A stretch of DNA of 64,000 nucleotides from Sphingorhabdus sp. SMR4y (GCF_002218195.1 NZ_CP022336.1:1607001-1671000); one strand, 5' to 3'. Shown: positions 10,287 to 18,613, counted from the first letter of the stretch. Numbers and translations: made by a program. Notes: generated by a model not told the origin, from the sequence alone.

Positions 10287-11468
10287 CTACGGAAGCGCGA
10301 GAAATTCGGCTATTGCCGCAGCCGCCCGCCGGGAGGGCGGCCGTTTCGCATCGACATCGAACGAATAAGCAAAGGCAGCCGTCTGCGCCTCCCGAAACGG
10401 GGCCGGCAGCGGCGAAACAGTCTCCAGCGCCGGTCCAAGATCGCCAATAGCGTCCAGCACCGGACCGAATTTCCAATGGTCGTAATTGGCATTGCCCTGC
10501 CAGTCGGCGTCATGGGAATTGAAGAAAATGGCCGGGCGCGGCCGCTGGATAAATTCGTAGATCTGGCTGCTGACGTCGCCAAGATAGATGTCTGCTGCAT
10601 TGGTATAGGTCATGTCGACGCTGCGGCTGCTGCCGGTGTCGATATGGATATGGGGGAGCGCGGCGTAGCGCGGGTGGATATGCTGGCGGAACTTGAGCAT
10701 CCGGTGCTCGACCGAAGCGAGAAGCTTGCGCTGGAACAGCATGACATGCGGCGCGAAGATCAGATTATAGGCCTCCTGTTGTGCGAAATAGTCAAGAATC
10801 GACTCGCCGAAACGGAACCAGGAGGACAGCAAAGGATCGAAATGCGGGTTGTAGAGAACCACCGGCCGGTCATTGTCGAACAGCTTCACCGGCGGACGGT
10901 CTGCATAAGCCTCGAATTTCGGATAGCCGACGATCCGGTGATTGTCGGGACGGATCACGCCGGCCGCGAGCATCCGGTCACGGGTTTTCTCGCCGGGCAG
11001 CAATACATGGTCGAACAGGCCGATTTCCGGCGAGAAGCCGATCGACCGGTCACCGGCGCCATGGGGAAAGAAGATCAGTTTCGGCGGCCCCGGTTCTTGG
11101 CCTTTCTTGAGAAAGGTCGTGGTGGTTTCCGGCACCACCAATGCATCGAAATGACGAAACAGGTCGCCGCTGCGCTTGAGGCTGCTCAGCCGGTTGAGCG
11201 GCACCATCTTGCCCAGCATATTTTCGGCCAGCCGGCTCCAGCGGTTCGGCCGGATTGACCAGAAAGCAGGGGTCGGCAAGGCCGGATCGAGAAACTGCCG
11301 GACCGCCTCGGCCTGACGGTCGCTCGAGGTGATCACTTCCACCCGCGCGGTTGGCGCCTGCCGTTGCAGCGCGGGAATAATCGGCGCGATATGGGCGACC
11401 TGGTGCAGCTCGTCATGATTGAACAGAAAGCCGATACGCCGGGGATCGATGGATGATTCGGAACTCAT
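10287..11468 (-). CDS. CDP-glycerol glycerophosphotransferase-like protein
   Basis: 393 residues with a GT-B-like layout: an N-terminal Rossmann half (FLFNHDELHQVAHIAPII) and a C-terminal half with FFPHGAGDRSIGF, DHVLLPGEKTRDRMLAAG, VLYNPHFDPLLSSWFRFG and YLGDVSSQIYEFI. These are the features that place proteins in the CDP-glycerol:poly(glycerophosphate) transferase-like group. It is divergently transcribed from a nucleotidyltransferase gene ~216 bp away, suggesting that pair activates and transfers a phosphorylated small molecule to a surface glycan. The substrate is unknown and the enzymatic assignment is by resemblance only. Confidence 0.62.
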   Translation of the reverse strand: MSSESSIDPRRIGFLFNHDELHQVAHIAPIIPALQRQAPTARVEVITSSDRQAEAVRQFLDPALPTPAFWSIRPNRWSRLAENMLGKMVPLNRLSSLKRSGDLFRHFDALVVPETTTTFLKKGQEPGPPKLIFFPHGAGDRSIGFSPEIGLFDHVLLPGEKTRDRMLAAGVIRPDNHRIVGYPKFEAYADRPPVKLFDNDRPVVLYNPHFDPLLSSWFRFGESILDYFAQQEAYNLIFAPHVMLFQRKLLASVEHRMLKFRQHIHPRYAALPHIHIDTGSSRSVDMTYTNAADIYLGDVSSQIYEFIQRPRPAIFFNSHDADWQGNANYDHWKFGPVLDAIGDLGPALETVSPLPAPFREAQTAAFAYSFDVDAKRPPSRRAAAAIAEFLALP

Positions 11469-11684
11469 ATATATGCCATCGGATGTCCGACCTCATCTGC
11501 TTGCCAAAAGCGCTGGCGGAGCCAGTCCGCTGCTGCCTGTCCTTGGACAGATTCTGCGCGAAAGTCTACCGGCTCGCGGTCCGGCCCCGCATCGAACAGA
11601 GCGCCGGCAAGCGCCGCTTTGCAAAAGCCGCCGGTGCGGCTACATATAGCGGGCGCGGCCCGTTACCGCTGGCCGCGCTCGATC

Positions 11685-12560
11685 ATGACAAGGACGCCCG
11701 TGCCCCCAGCCAGTAATTCCGACATGTCCGCCGGTGAATTGTCTTCGCCCCCGCAGCCACTGTGGACGGCGATCCTGTTGGCGGGCCAGCGGCCCGAGGG
11801 CGATCCGATGGCCGAATATTGCAATGTCCGGTACAAGGCGCTGATCCCGATCCACGGACAGACGATGCTCGAACGGGTAACGCGCGCGCTGGTCAAATCG
11901 CCGCATATCGGCAGAATCGTCGTGATGGCGCAATCGCCGGACGCGCTGAAAGCTGGTCTGCCTGCCGATCTCGCCGAGGATGAGAATATAGCCTTCTTCC
12001 CGTCGACCGACGGTATCGCGACCAGCATTCACAGCATTGTCGGCAGCGATGCCGCGCCATGGCCGGTGCTGGTGACCACGGCCGACAATGCGCTGCTGAC
12101 CAGCGCAATGATCGACCGTTTTTTCGAAGAGCACCGCGGCCAGGATGTTGCGGTCGGGGTGGTCGAGCGCCGGACCATGCTGGCCGCTTATCCCGACGCC
12201 CGCCGCACCTGGCTGAAATTCCGCGGCGGTGCCTATAGCGGCGCCAATCTCTTCGCCCTGCAGGGGGAAGCGGCAAAGCCGGCGGTCGCCTTCTGGTCGG
12301 CGGTCGAAAAGGATCGCAAGAAGGGCTGGAAGATTTTCGCCCATTTCGGCCCCCGGCTGCTGCTGCGGGCGCTCAGCCAGACTATCGGCTTCAGGGAGGC
12401 AATGGCGCAGGCCGGCGAGCGCATGGGGCTGCGGGCCGAACCGATTGTCCTGCCCATGGCCGAAGCTGCAATCGATGTGGACAAGCCCGAAGATCTGGCG
12501 CTGGTGACGAAGATATTGGAGCGGCGGGCGGGTCAGGCCTCGGAAAACCGTGCCATCTGA
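11685..12560 (+). CDS. Nucleotidyltransferase family protein (MobA/GlmU-like NTP transferase fold)
   Basis: About 291 residues. The GT-A nucleotidyltransferase start WTAILLAGQRPEGDPMAE and the conserved KALIPIHGQTMLERV identify a sugar- or alcohol-phosphate nucleotidyltransferase; VTTADNALLTSAMID supplies a metal-binding-type Asp, and the C-terminal AAIDVDKPEDLALV is the usual 'D.D.P.D' element. Starts at 11619 (TTG), 11685 and 11724 are all possible; none has a strong ribosome site. Its last 56 codons plus 112 bp downstream are duplicated at 16826-17105. The activated substrate is unknown. Confidence 0.7.
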   Translation: MTRTPVPPASNSDMSAGELSSPPQPLWTAILLAGQRPEGDPMAEYCNVRYKALIPIHGQTMLERVTRALVKSPHIGRIVVMAQSPDALKAGLPADLAEDENIAFFPSTDGIATSIHSIVGSDAAPWPVLVTTADNALLTSAMIDRFFEEHRGQDVAVGVVERRTMLAAYPDARRTWLKFRGGAYSGANLFALQGEAAKPAVAFWSAVEKDRKKGWKIFAHFGPRLLLRALSQTIGFREAMAQAGERMGLRAEPIVLPMAEAAIDVDKPEDLALVTKILERRAGQASENRAI

Positions 12561-12672
12561 CAGGCTCTTGCGCCCGTTACGCAATGCCCGGTTGATATGG
12601 GCACTATGGGCCAGGAAACAGCACCGGAAACGCACAGCCGCTCTTCTGCAAAAACTCCAATTGTGGCCGTTT
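12393..12672 (+). repeat. Direct repeat DR1, copy a (280 bp)
   Basis: Spans the last 168 bp of the nucleotidyltransferase gene and 112 bp beyond its stop. It matches 16826-17105 at a constant offset of 4433 bp with five differences in 280 (at 12428, 12551, 12557, 12599 and 12664). Similarity stops abruptly on both sides. Confidence 0.95.
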
Positions 12673-12862
12673 ATACTCTATACGCTTTATATAAAGGCGG
12701 ACGAATTATCGAGTGTATGGTTGTTGGTGCGTCACACTTACATCGTAGCAACAAATATTTAACCAGATTAAATAACCGATCTTAAAATCTAAACTGCTAT
12801 CCCGATTGCAGATTGAACGTGCGCCTCATGCATTTTCAACATCACTAAATAGGGGCCAGCCT
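12673..12862 (+). promoter_or_regulatory. A+T-rich leader of the pilus locus
   Basis: This 190-bp stretch between repeat DR1a and the pilin start is much richer in A and T than the surrounding chromosome and contains no plausible gene. It must hold the promoter of the pilin gene unless transcription reads through from the nucleotidyltransferase. AGGGG at 12851-12855 is the ribosome binding site. I cannot point to a specific -35/-10 pair with confidence. Confidence 0.4.
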
Positions 12863-13363
12863 ATGAAAACAGTAAAAAACACCATTTCGTTAGCCGCCAT
12901 AATTGGTGGCCTTGGCATCTGTGGAACTGCCACTGCGGGCACCGCAACGGGCTCACTGCCAGTTTCGGCCATCGTGCTGGAAAATTGCACAGTTGTCTCC
13001 ACACCGCTTGTTTTTGGAGCACTTACCGAGGTCGGTGCATCTGATGTAGACAGCACTGCGGTTTTGACATTGACGTGCACACCAAATGCAGACTTTTTTG
13101 TCGCGATGGACGAAGGCGTAAATGCTTCATCAGGCGCACGACGCATGAAAAATGCTCTTTCGGATGAATTTTTGCCTTATGAAATTTACACCGACAACAC
13201 CTATGCGACAGTTTGGGGCAGTACGGAGGGTACCGACACCGTTGCTGGTACTGCTCCGCTTGGCGTCGCGACTTTGACCGCATATGGCCGCATCGATGAA
13301 GGTGTGAGTTCGGTGAGCGCCGGCACCTATGCCGACACCGTTACAATTACGGTTAATTTCTAA
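12863..13363 (+). CDS. Spore coat U domain (Csu-type) pilin subunit
   Basis: 166-residue secreted protein with a signal peptide (MKTVKNTISLAAIIGGLGIC...ATAG) and one SCPU domain, the subunit fold of archaic (Csu-type) chaperone-usher pili. The paired Cys of the domain lie in VLENCTVV and LTLTCTPN. The C-terminal strand YADTVTITVNF is typical of the donor-strand-accepting subunit edge. The A/B residues and the whole gene are more A+T-rich than flanking genes. The chaperone and usher genes follow directly. It is probably the major rod subunit; this cannot be proved from one copy. Confidence 0.85.
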   Translation: MKTVKNTISLAAIIGGLGICGTATAGTATGSLPVSAIVLENCTVVSTPLVFGALTEVGASDVDSTAVLTLTCTPNADFFVAMDEGVNASSGARRMKNALSDEFLPYEIYTDNTYATVWGSTEGTDTVAGTAPLGVATLTAYGRIDEGVSSVSAGTYADTVTITVNF

Positions 13364-13410
13364 GCTATGCTTTACGGTTAATTTAGTAATTTTGGCTACT
13401 TCTCATTGTC

Positions 13411-14142
13411 ATGAGACTAGCAAGAATTTCTCTTTTTATCCTGCTCATGTTGCCTTGGGCGCATGTTCCCGCTCAGGCGGGGACAGCGCCGAGGGCAACT
13501 GCAGCTTTTAACGTAACGCCATTGCGCCTGGAGATTCCATCCGATCAGGATGCCAGTCAGATGCTCTTGCGCAATGATTCGGATGGCGTGATGGCCGTGC
13601 AGATCAGGATATTCAGCTGGAACCAGCAAGATGGTAGCGATAATTACAGCCAATCCAGCGATTTTATAGTCTCACCATCAATCGTCAGGATTGATCCGGG
13701 GCGTACGCAAACATTGCATATCATCGCCTCCGTCAAACCGGACGCCAATGTCGAAGCCAGCTACCGCGTGGTTATCGACCAGCTACCGCAAAGCGTCAAA
13801 CAACAACCCGGCGCGGCCCAGACCAGATTGCGGATGACGATACCCTTATTTAGCGGCGGAGATCGCGCGCCAGAGCAAAATCTCCGTTTTTCCATGACCG
13901 ACAATATATTGTCGATCACCAACGCGGGCGGTCGAACGGCCAAGATTGGCGGCCTGTCAATCGAACAAGCATCACAGCCCCACAAATTTCCAAGGCGAAC
14001 CACGCCGCGCTACATTCTTGGCGGGGCAACGGTTAGAGTTGCACTTCCGGACGGTGTTCAATGCGATAGTGATGCTGTCCGGATCACGGCGATAGTCGAC
14101 CGGAAGGCAATCGATGCGATCCCGACGCAAAGTTGCTCTTGA
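13411..14142 (+). CDS. Periplasmic pilus chaperone (PapD-like, Csu type)
   Basis: 243 residues with an N-terminal signal peptide (LFILLMLPWAHVPAQAG) and the two immunoglobulin-like domains of fimbrial chaperones. Recognisable elements are FNVTPLRLEIPSDQDASQML, the central PSIVRIDPGRTQTLHI (the conserved basic-residue strand that anchors subunit C-termini) and YRVVIDQLPQ, followed by LRMTIPLFS. The usher gene overlaps its 3' end by 29 bp, so the two are cotranslated from one mRNA. By family it folds pilin subunits in the periplasm and delivers them to the usher. Confidence 0.88.
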   Translation: MRLARISLFILLMLPWAHVPAQAGTAPRATAAFNVTPLRLEIPSDQDASQMLLRNDSDGVMAVQIRIFSWNQQDGSDNYSQSSDFIVSPSIVRIDPGRTQTLHIIASVKPDANVEASYRVVIDQLPQSVKQQPGAAQTRLRMTIPLFSGGDRAPEQNLRFSMTDNILSITNAGGRTAKIGGLSIEQASQPHKFPRRTTPRYILGGATVRVALPDGVQCDSDAVRITAIVDRKAIDAIPTQSCS

Positions 14143-16609
14143 GGCCACATCTGGCTTAGCGACTGTCTTTTGCTTGGTGCACGCCGGAGAGGCAAACGCA
14201 TCAAATGATCCGTTCGCACTGCCAACGCAATCCTCCAGTAGTAGCAATCCTCAACATTTTGGTGACGGAACGCTAAATGAGGTAAAACTGCAACCAGCGG
14301 GGAATTATGTCCTCTTCGCCGACATTACCGTCAACGGAGAGCAGCTAAAGCGAGTCGCCAAGTTGATGGACCGCAACGGGGACCTAGCGATCTCTGCGGA
14401 AAGCGCGATTTACGCTGGCTTGGTCGATAAAATGCCCAAACAGGATTATATCGCGCTCAAGGACATTGCGGGCATCAGCTTCACATTTGACCCACTCAGC
14501 TACCATCTCGATATTCGCAAACGCCGCAACTCCGACGGGCCCAATTTGGTTGATTTTGGAAGAGGCTCTAGAGATCGCACCGGCGCAGGAAGCCCAATTA
14601 CCGCTTTCATGGTCGATTATGATCTGAGCGCCAGCGTCAATAATCGCGAGACCAGTGCTTCCGGATTGGTTAATGCACGCCTGGTGCGCGGTAATGTTGC
14701 AGCCCAGAGTAATTTTCGTGTCCAGACCAGGCCCGCCAGTGGTCAGCCCCACGCGATCCGTCTCGACAGCGCAATCACCATAAACAAGCCGGACACGATG
14801 GCGCGCGCGACCCTCGGAGACTTTATCAGCGCTGCGCCCGCCAATAGCCGGGCTGTAAGAATGGGCGGCCTTCAGCTTGCCACTGATTTTGCCTTGCGGC
14901 CTGATCTGATCACTTACCCATTACCGGATTATAGCGGTGATGTCGCTGTGACGTCAGGACTTGACTTGCTCATCAATGACCGGCGGTTGACCAATACTGA
15001 AATCGAACCCGGAGAATTTTCAGTCCGCAGCATTCCAGTTCCAATCGGACGTAGCGAGATTGGTGTAATCGTCCGTGATGCGCTGGGGCGGGAGCAGATA
15101 CAGAGCGTCAATTTTTATAGCTCCCGGTCCTTGCTGGCTCCGGGTTTGATCAATGCCGCTATCAATATCGGCGCTATCCGACGGAATTACGGACGCCACA
15201 GCAACGACTATGGCAAACTGGCGGCGAGCATGATGTACCGCCGCGGTTTTAGTCCGAAGTTTACTGGTGAGGTCGCGCTGGAACTGCAAAACGGCTTTAC
15301 CAATGCGGGCGGTGGCGGAAGCCTTGCCATCGGTTCGATCGGCCTGCTTAGCGGAGATTTCCGATTGAGCAGCTTTCGCCCCGCTCTTGGGCCAGCGCGG
15401 CGCGGCACGATGTTTGGTGCATCATTTGAAAGTCTTGGCCCGGTGGTTTCCTTTCGAGTGGAGGCGCAGCGGGTATCCGATGGCTATGATGATCTGGCAA
15501 GTGCCAACGGGGATGCCGCGCCGAGATCGTTGTTTTCTGCCAATATCAATTTCGATTTGAAGGATTTAGGGGCCTTCCGGCTGACTGCCGTTGAGCAGCG
15601 CCGCCAACGTAGCGAATTTATTGATGACAATAGCCGGACCACGCGCGTGCTATCCGCCAGCTATCGCAACAGCTTGAGCGCGGGCGCGAATTTCTTTGTT
15701 GACCTCTCCCACCGCAGCGGTGCTGGTCAACCCGGTGCAACCAGCATATTGCTTGGCTTGTCGATACAGTTTGGTGCAAAAACCAATGCACAGCTTAGTG
15801 CATCCTTTCAAGGCAACCGCGATCAAACAGAGCTCGGCGTTTTTCGTCCCGATAGCTTGCCCGGCGACGTCGGCTATGCGTTGCAGGCAGGCGTTGGCGT
15901 CGTTGAACGTATCAGCGGGCTGATCAGCTATCGCGGCGATTGGGGCCGGATTCAGGGACAAGCCGAAAATATAGAAGGCCAGTCAGCAGCCCGGGTCTCA
16001 GCACGCGGTTCACTCATTTTTGCCGACAACCAGCTCTTTGCGAGCGAGCGCACCAATGGCGGTATCGTCGTGGTCGATGCGGGCGGCGTCGAAGGCGTTA
16101 CAGTGGAGCGTGAGAACCGCCCTGCCGGCAAAACACAACGTTCCGGCAAATTCCTCCTCACCGAAATCACGCCCTTTGTTCCAACAAAAGTCGGAATCGA
16201 TCCAAAGACCTTGCCGCGCGATGCTTTAGCTCGGAAGTTAAACGACATGATCGTGGTGGCTCCGCGATCAGCAACAAAACTGGATCTGGGTATCAGCCGA
16301 TACGTGCCCTTGCGTTTTCAACTGTCCGATATGCGCGGACAAATTGTAGCGCCCGGTACAGTGGTCAGCGCGTTGCCGTCACGGAGCGAGTATATTGTTG
16401 GCTTCGATGGCATGATTGAAATCAACGAAGCATTGGGAGACACAGAACTGCGGCTTGAACGGTTTGATGGCAGTGTTTGTCACGCCAGCATGCAGTTCAT
16501 GATGCCAGCCGAAAATGATGGAGTAGCTGCGCTGTCATGTGACGCTCAAACCAGGGCTTTGCCGCTCGCCGCGATGGGTATCGAGCAGATCAAACGTCGA
16601 AGAAACTAA
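14114..16609 (+). CDS. Outer-membrane usher protein of an archaic chaperone-usher pilus
   Basis: 831 residues. The N-terminal domain (residues ~50-140, FADITVNGEQLKRVAKLMD) precedes a long beta-barrel with the plug region (YPLPDYSGDVAVTSGLDLLINDRR, residues ~270-300, and FSVRSIPVPIGRSEIGVIVRD) and the C-terminal domains RFQLSDMRGQIVAPGTVV and ELRLERFDGSVC. Length and layout fit CsuD/FimD-type pores that polymerise and secrete pilins. The 5' end overlaps the chaperone gene. The gene is followed only by repeat sequence; the tip-adhesin gene that normally closes such operons is absent. Confidence 0.88.
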   Translation: MRSRRKVALEATSGLATVFCLVHAGEANASNDPFALPTQSSSSSNPQHFGDGTLNEVKLQPAGNYVLFADITVNGEQLKRVAKLMDRNGDLAISAESAIYAGLVDKMPKQDYIALKDIAGISFTFDPLSYHLDIRKRRNSDGPNLVDFGRGSRDRTGAGSPITAFMVDYDLSASVNNRETSASGLVNARLVRGNVAAQSNFRVQTRPASGQPHAIRLDSAITINKPDTMARATLGDFISAAPANSRAVRMGGLQLATDFALRPDLITYPLPDYSGDVAVTSGLDLLINDRRLTNTEIEPGEFSVRSIPVPIGRSEIGVIVRDALGREQIQSVNFYSSRSLLAPGLINAAINIGAIRRNYGRHSNDYGKLAASMMYRRGFSPKFTGEVALELQNGFTNAGGGGSLAIGSIGLLSGDFRLSSFRPALGPARRGTMFGASFESLGPVVSFRVEAQRVSDGYDDLASANGDAAPRSLFSANINFDLKDLGAFRLTAVEQRRQRSEFIDDNSRTTRVLSASYRNSLSAGANFFVDLSHRSGAGQPGATSILLGLSIQFGAKTNAQLSASFQGNRDQTELGVFRPDSLPGDVGYALQAGVGVVERISGLISYRGDWGRIQGQAENIEGQSAARVSARGSLIFADNQLFASERTNGGIVVVDAGGVEGVTVERENRPAGKTQRSGKFLLTEITPFVPTKVGIDPKTLPRDALARKLNDMIVVAPRSATKLDLGISRYVPLRFQLSDMRGQIVAPGTVVSALPSRSEYIVGFDGMIEINEALGDTELRLERFDGSVCHASMQFMMPAENDGVAALSCDAQTRALPLAAMGIEQIKRRRN

Positions 16610-16647
16610 TGCAGAGGCAGGCTCCTGATTTTCTTCCTGATAGCAGA

Positions 16648-16805
16648 CCATCCGCTTCCCATTCCGGCCTCGGTCATCTCCACGGTGATCAGCTAGCGTC
16701 CGCTATCAAGAGTGAATCGCCATTTCGTCAGCGGCGGTTCTGAAACGCACCGGTTTTCCCTTTCATCGAGAAAAAACGCGGAATTGCGTCAGCGGGAAGC
16801 TTTTC
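16648..16805 (+). repeat. Diverged repeat R2, copy a
   Basis: About 158 bp that aligns with 18117-18274 at an offset of 1469 bp; by eye about four in five positions match, with conserved blocks such as AGCTAGCGTCC, CAGCGGCGG and CGCACCGGTTTTCC. It lies just after the usher gene and ends ~20 bp before DR1 copy b. No reading frame explains its conservation. Confidence 0.8.
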
Positions 16806-16825
16806 AGATTTGGATGCATGTGGAA

Positions 16826-16993
16826 AGGGAGGCAATGGCGCAGGCCGGCGAGCGCATGGGTCTGCGGGCCGAACCGATTGTCCTGCCCATGGCCGAAGCT
16901 GCAATCGATGTGGACAAGCCCGAAGATCTGGCGCTGGTGACGAAGATATTGGAGCGGCGGGCGGGTCAGGCCTCGGAAAACCGGGCCATTTGA
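16826..16993 (+). pseudogene. Nucleotidyltransferase C-terminal fragment
   Basis: Encodes the final ~56 residues of the nucleotidyltransferase (EAMAQAGERMGLRAEPIV... to SENRAI, stop 16991-16993), with the same protein sequence as the intact gene. The three base differences inside the coding part (positions equivalent to 12428, 12551, 12557) all fall in third codon positions and are silent. No ribosome binding site or active-site region is present, so this is a remnant left by recombination, not a functional gene. Confidence 0.85.
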
Positions 16994-17105
16994 CAGGCTC
17001 TTGCGCCCGTTACGCAATGCCCGGTTGATATCGGCACTATGGGCCAGGAAACAGCACCGGAAACGCACAGCCGCTCTTCTGCAAAAACTCCAATTGGGGC
17101 CGTTT
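16826..17105 (+). repeat. Direct repeat DR1, copy b (280 bp)
   Basis: Second copy of the 3' end of the nucleotidyltransferase gene plus 112 bp of downstream sequence, 275/280 identical to 12393-12672. It lies immediately after R2 copy a and before the lipoprotein gene. Confidence 0.95.
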
Positions 17106-17178
17106 TGAGGGACAGATTTGCATAGGCACGAATAGTGTGCTTTTATTTCTCTACTGGCCATGTCTCGGGGGGATTGTA

Positions 17179-18108
17179 ATGAAGCACATCATTTTCGCAG
17201 CCGCACTTGCCCTTTTGCTATCCGCGTGCAGCGCGGGACCGACCGAGGCCGACCTCCCGCAGCAGAATGTCCTCGAGCTTGAGGTCCAAGGAATGTCATT
17301 CGTTGGAAAGGATACGATCAAGTCCGGCTGGACGACCATTCGCGTCATCAATGGAGGCGGGATGACGCATCATGCGCTCGTATATCGCCTGCCTGACGGG
17401 ATCACGGCGGAGATGGTCGACGAGCAGGTTCTCAAGCCTATCCAGATGAGCCTGACTGCAGCAATTGCTGGCGATACCGAGAAAGCAGCTCAAATCGCGG
17501 CGACGATGCCCGCATGGGCAAGTAATCTTACATGGCTGGGTGGACCTGGCATGATGTCCGACGGGGTCACCGGCGAAGCGACGATGTATCTCGAACCGGG
17601 CAATTACATCGTAGAATGCTACGTAAAGACGAACGGTGTCCAGCACAATTATAACCCAGAGCCGGGCGAGTTTGGGATGGTGTTCCCCCTGACGGTGGTT
17701 GCAGATGATGGGGAAATGGCCGAACCGGATGCCAATGTGACCCTGACGCTTTCCAACACCGGTTACGAAATTTCGGATGGTGCATTCGTGCCCGGTGAAA
17801 ATTCCGTAAGGGTAAGATTCGAAGAGCAGCGGCTCTACAACAATTTCGTGGGTCACGACGCACATGTCTTCCGCATCGACGATGACACCGATGTTGAAGC
17901 AGCAGCAAGATGGCCGGATTTCTTCCCGGTCGATGGCCAAGAAACCCCGGCGCCGGCCAAATTTGTCGGCGGCATTCACGATATGCCGCAGGACACTACT
18001 GGCTATTTCAGAATTACGCTCGAGCCGGGCGATTACGGAATCACCGCTGAAATACCGAATGCGAAGGAAAATGGATTCTTCCAGCGGTTTAGCGTCGGCA
18101 GTGGATAG
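17179..18108 (+). CDS. Predicted two-domain periplasmic lipoprotein, function unknown
   Basis: 309 residues. MKHIIFAAALALLLSACSAG is a lipoprotein signal with the lipidated Cys in LSAC. The rest looks like two tandem beta-sandwich domains of cupredoxin-like type. Domain 1 (residues ~30-170) has WTTIRVINGGGMTHHALVY and YLEPGNYIVECYV; domain 2 (residues ~180-309) has NFVGHDAHVFRID and FRITLEPGDYGITAEIP. His residues are present but I cannot assemble a convincing copper site. The start has GGGGGGA just upstream. It is the only cargo of the second cassette, flanked by repeats DR1b and R2b. Confidence 0.72.
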   Translation: MKHIIFAAALALLLSACSAGPTEADLPQQNVLELEVQGMSFVGKDTIKSGWTTIRVINGGGMTHHALVYRLPDGITAEMVDEQVLKPIQMSLTAAIAGDTEKAAQIAATMPAWASNLTWLGGPGMMSDGVTGEATMYLEPGNYIVECYVKTNGVQHNYNPEPGEFGMVFPLTVVADDGEMAEPDANVTLTLSNTGYEISDGAFVPGENSVRVRFEEQRLYNNFVGHDAHVFRIDDDTDVEAAARWPDFFPVDGQETPAPAKFVGGIHDMPQDTTGYFRITLEPGDYGITAEIPNAKENGFFQRFSVGSG

Positions 18109-18116
18109 AGGCGCCA

Positions 18117-18274
18117 CCATCGGTTTCCCATCCTGGCCGTGGTGATCTCCGCGGTGATTAGCTAGCGTCCACTATCGAGACAGAATCGCCCTTTCGCCAG
18201 CGGCGGCTCTGGAGCGCACCGGTTTTCCTTACACCCAGAAAAAAATGCGGATTTGCGTCGGCGGGGAGTTTTAC
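18117..18274 (+). repeat. Diverged repeat R2, copy b
   Basis: Counterpart of 16648-16805, located between the lipoprotein gene and tRNA-Gly. It starts just after the lipoprotein stop and ends about 40 bp before the tRNA. It shares the same conserved blocks but has about 20% differences, so it is older or has diverged more than DR1. Confidence 0.8.
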
Positions 18275-18316
18275 CGGCAGACAAGCGCCGGATGCTTGCT
18301 ATTTTCTTTGAAAAAC

Positions 18317-18391
18317 TGGAGCGGGCGAAGAGATTCGAACTCTCGACCCCAACCTTGGCAAGGTTGTGCTCTACCCCTGAGCTACGCCCGC
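18317..18391 (-). tRNA. tRNA-Gly(GCC)
   Basis: On the minus strand the sequence starts GCGGGCGTAGCTCAGGGGTA; the acceptor stem GCGGGCG pairs with CGCCCGC, and the anticodon stem-loop CAACC-TTGCCAA-GGTTG gives anticodon GCC. The T-arm GAGAG-TTCGAAT-CTCTT is complete. The discriminator base is T and the 3' CCA is genome-encoded. It lies beside the accessory cassettes, a common landmark for integration, although no integrase is present. Confidence 0.97.
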
Positions 18392-18613
18392 TCGGCGTTG
18401 CTGCGACACTCGGGTAATCACTTGGTCAGCAGCAGTTGAGGCGCGCGGTTAGCATGGGTTTTTATACCCCGCAAGCCCCAATTCACCTCTCTAACGCTAC
18501 AAATGCAAAAATATCCTTGGCATTGCCTCCTCCGACCCCACATAAAGCGCACAAGTTAAACGATTTGGGCGCGAGTCCGGGCATTTGGTCCCGCGCCATA
18601 ACAGGAGCATGAT

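Noticed and set aside
16821-16824. TGGA just before DR1b as a remnant of the tRNA-Gly 3' end (attachment site)
   Set aside because: Only four bases match the complement of TCCA; this is expected by chance.
12393-18391. The cassettes as an insertion sequence, integron or integrated plasmid
   Set aside because: No transposase, integrase, terminal inverted repeats, target-site duplication or replication genes are visible; the repeats are gene ends and a non-coding element.
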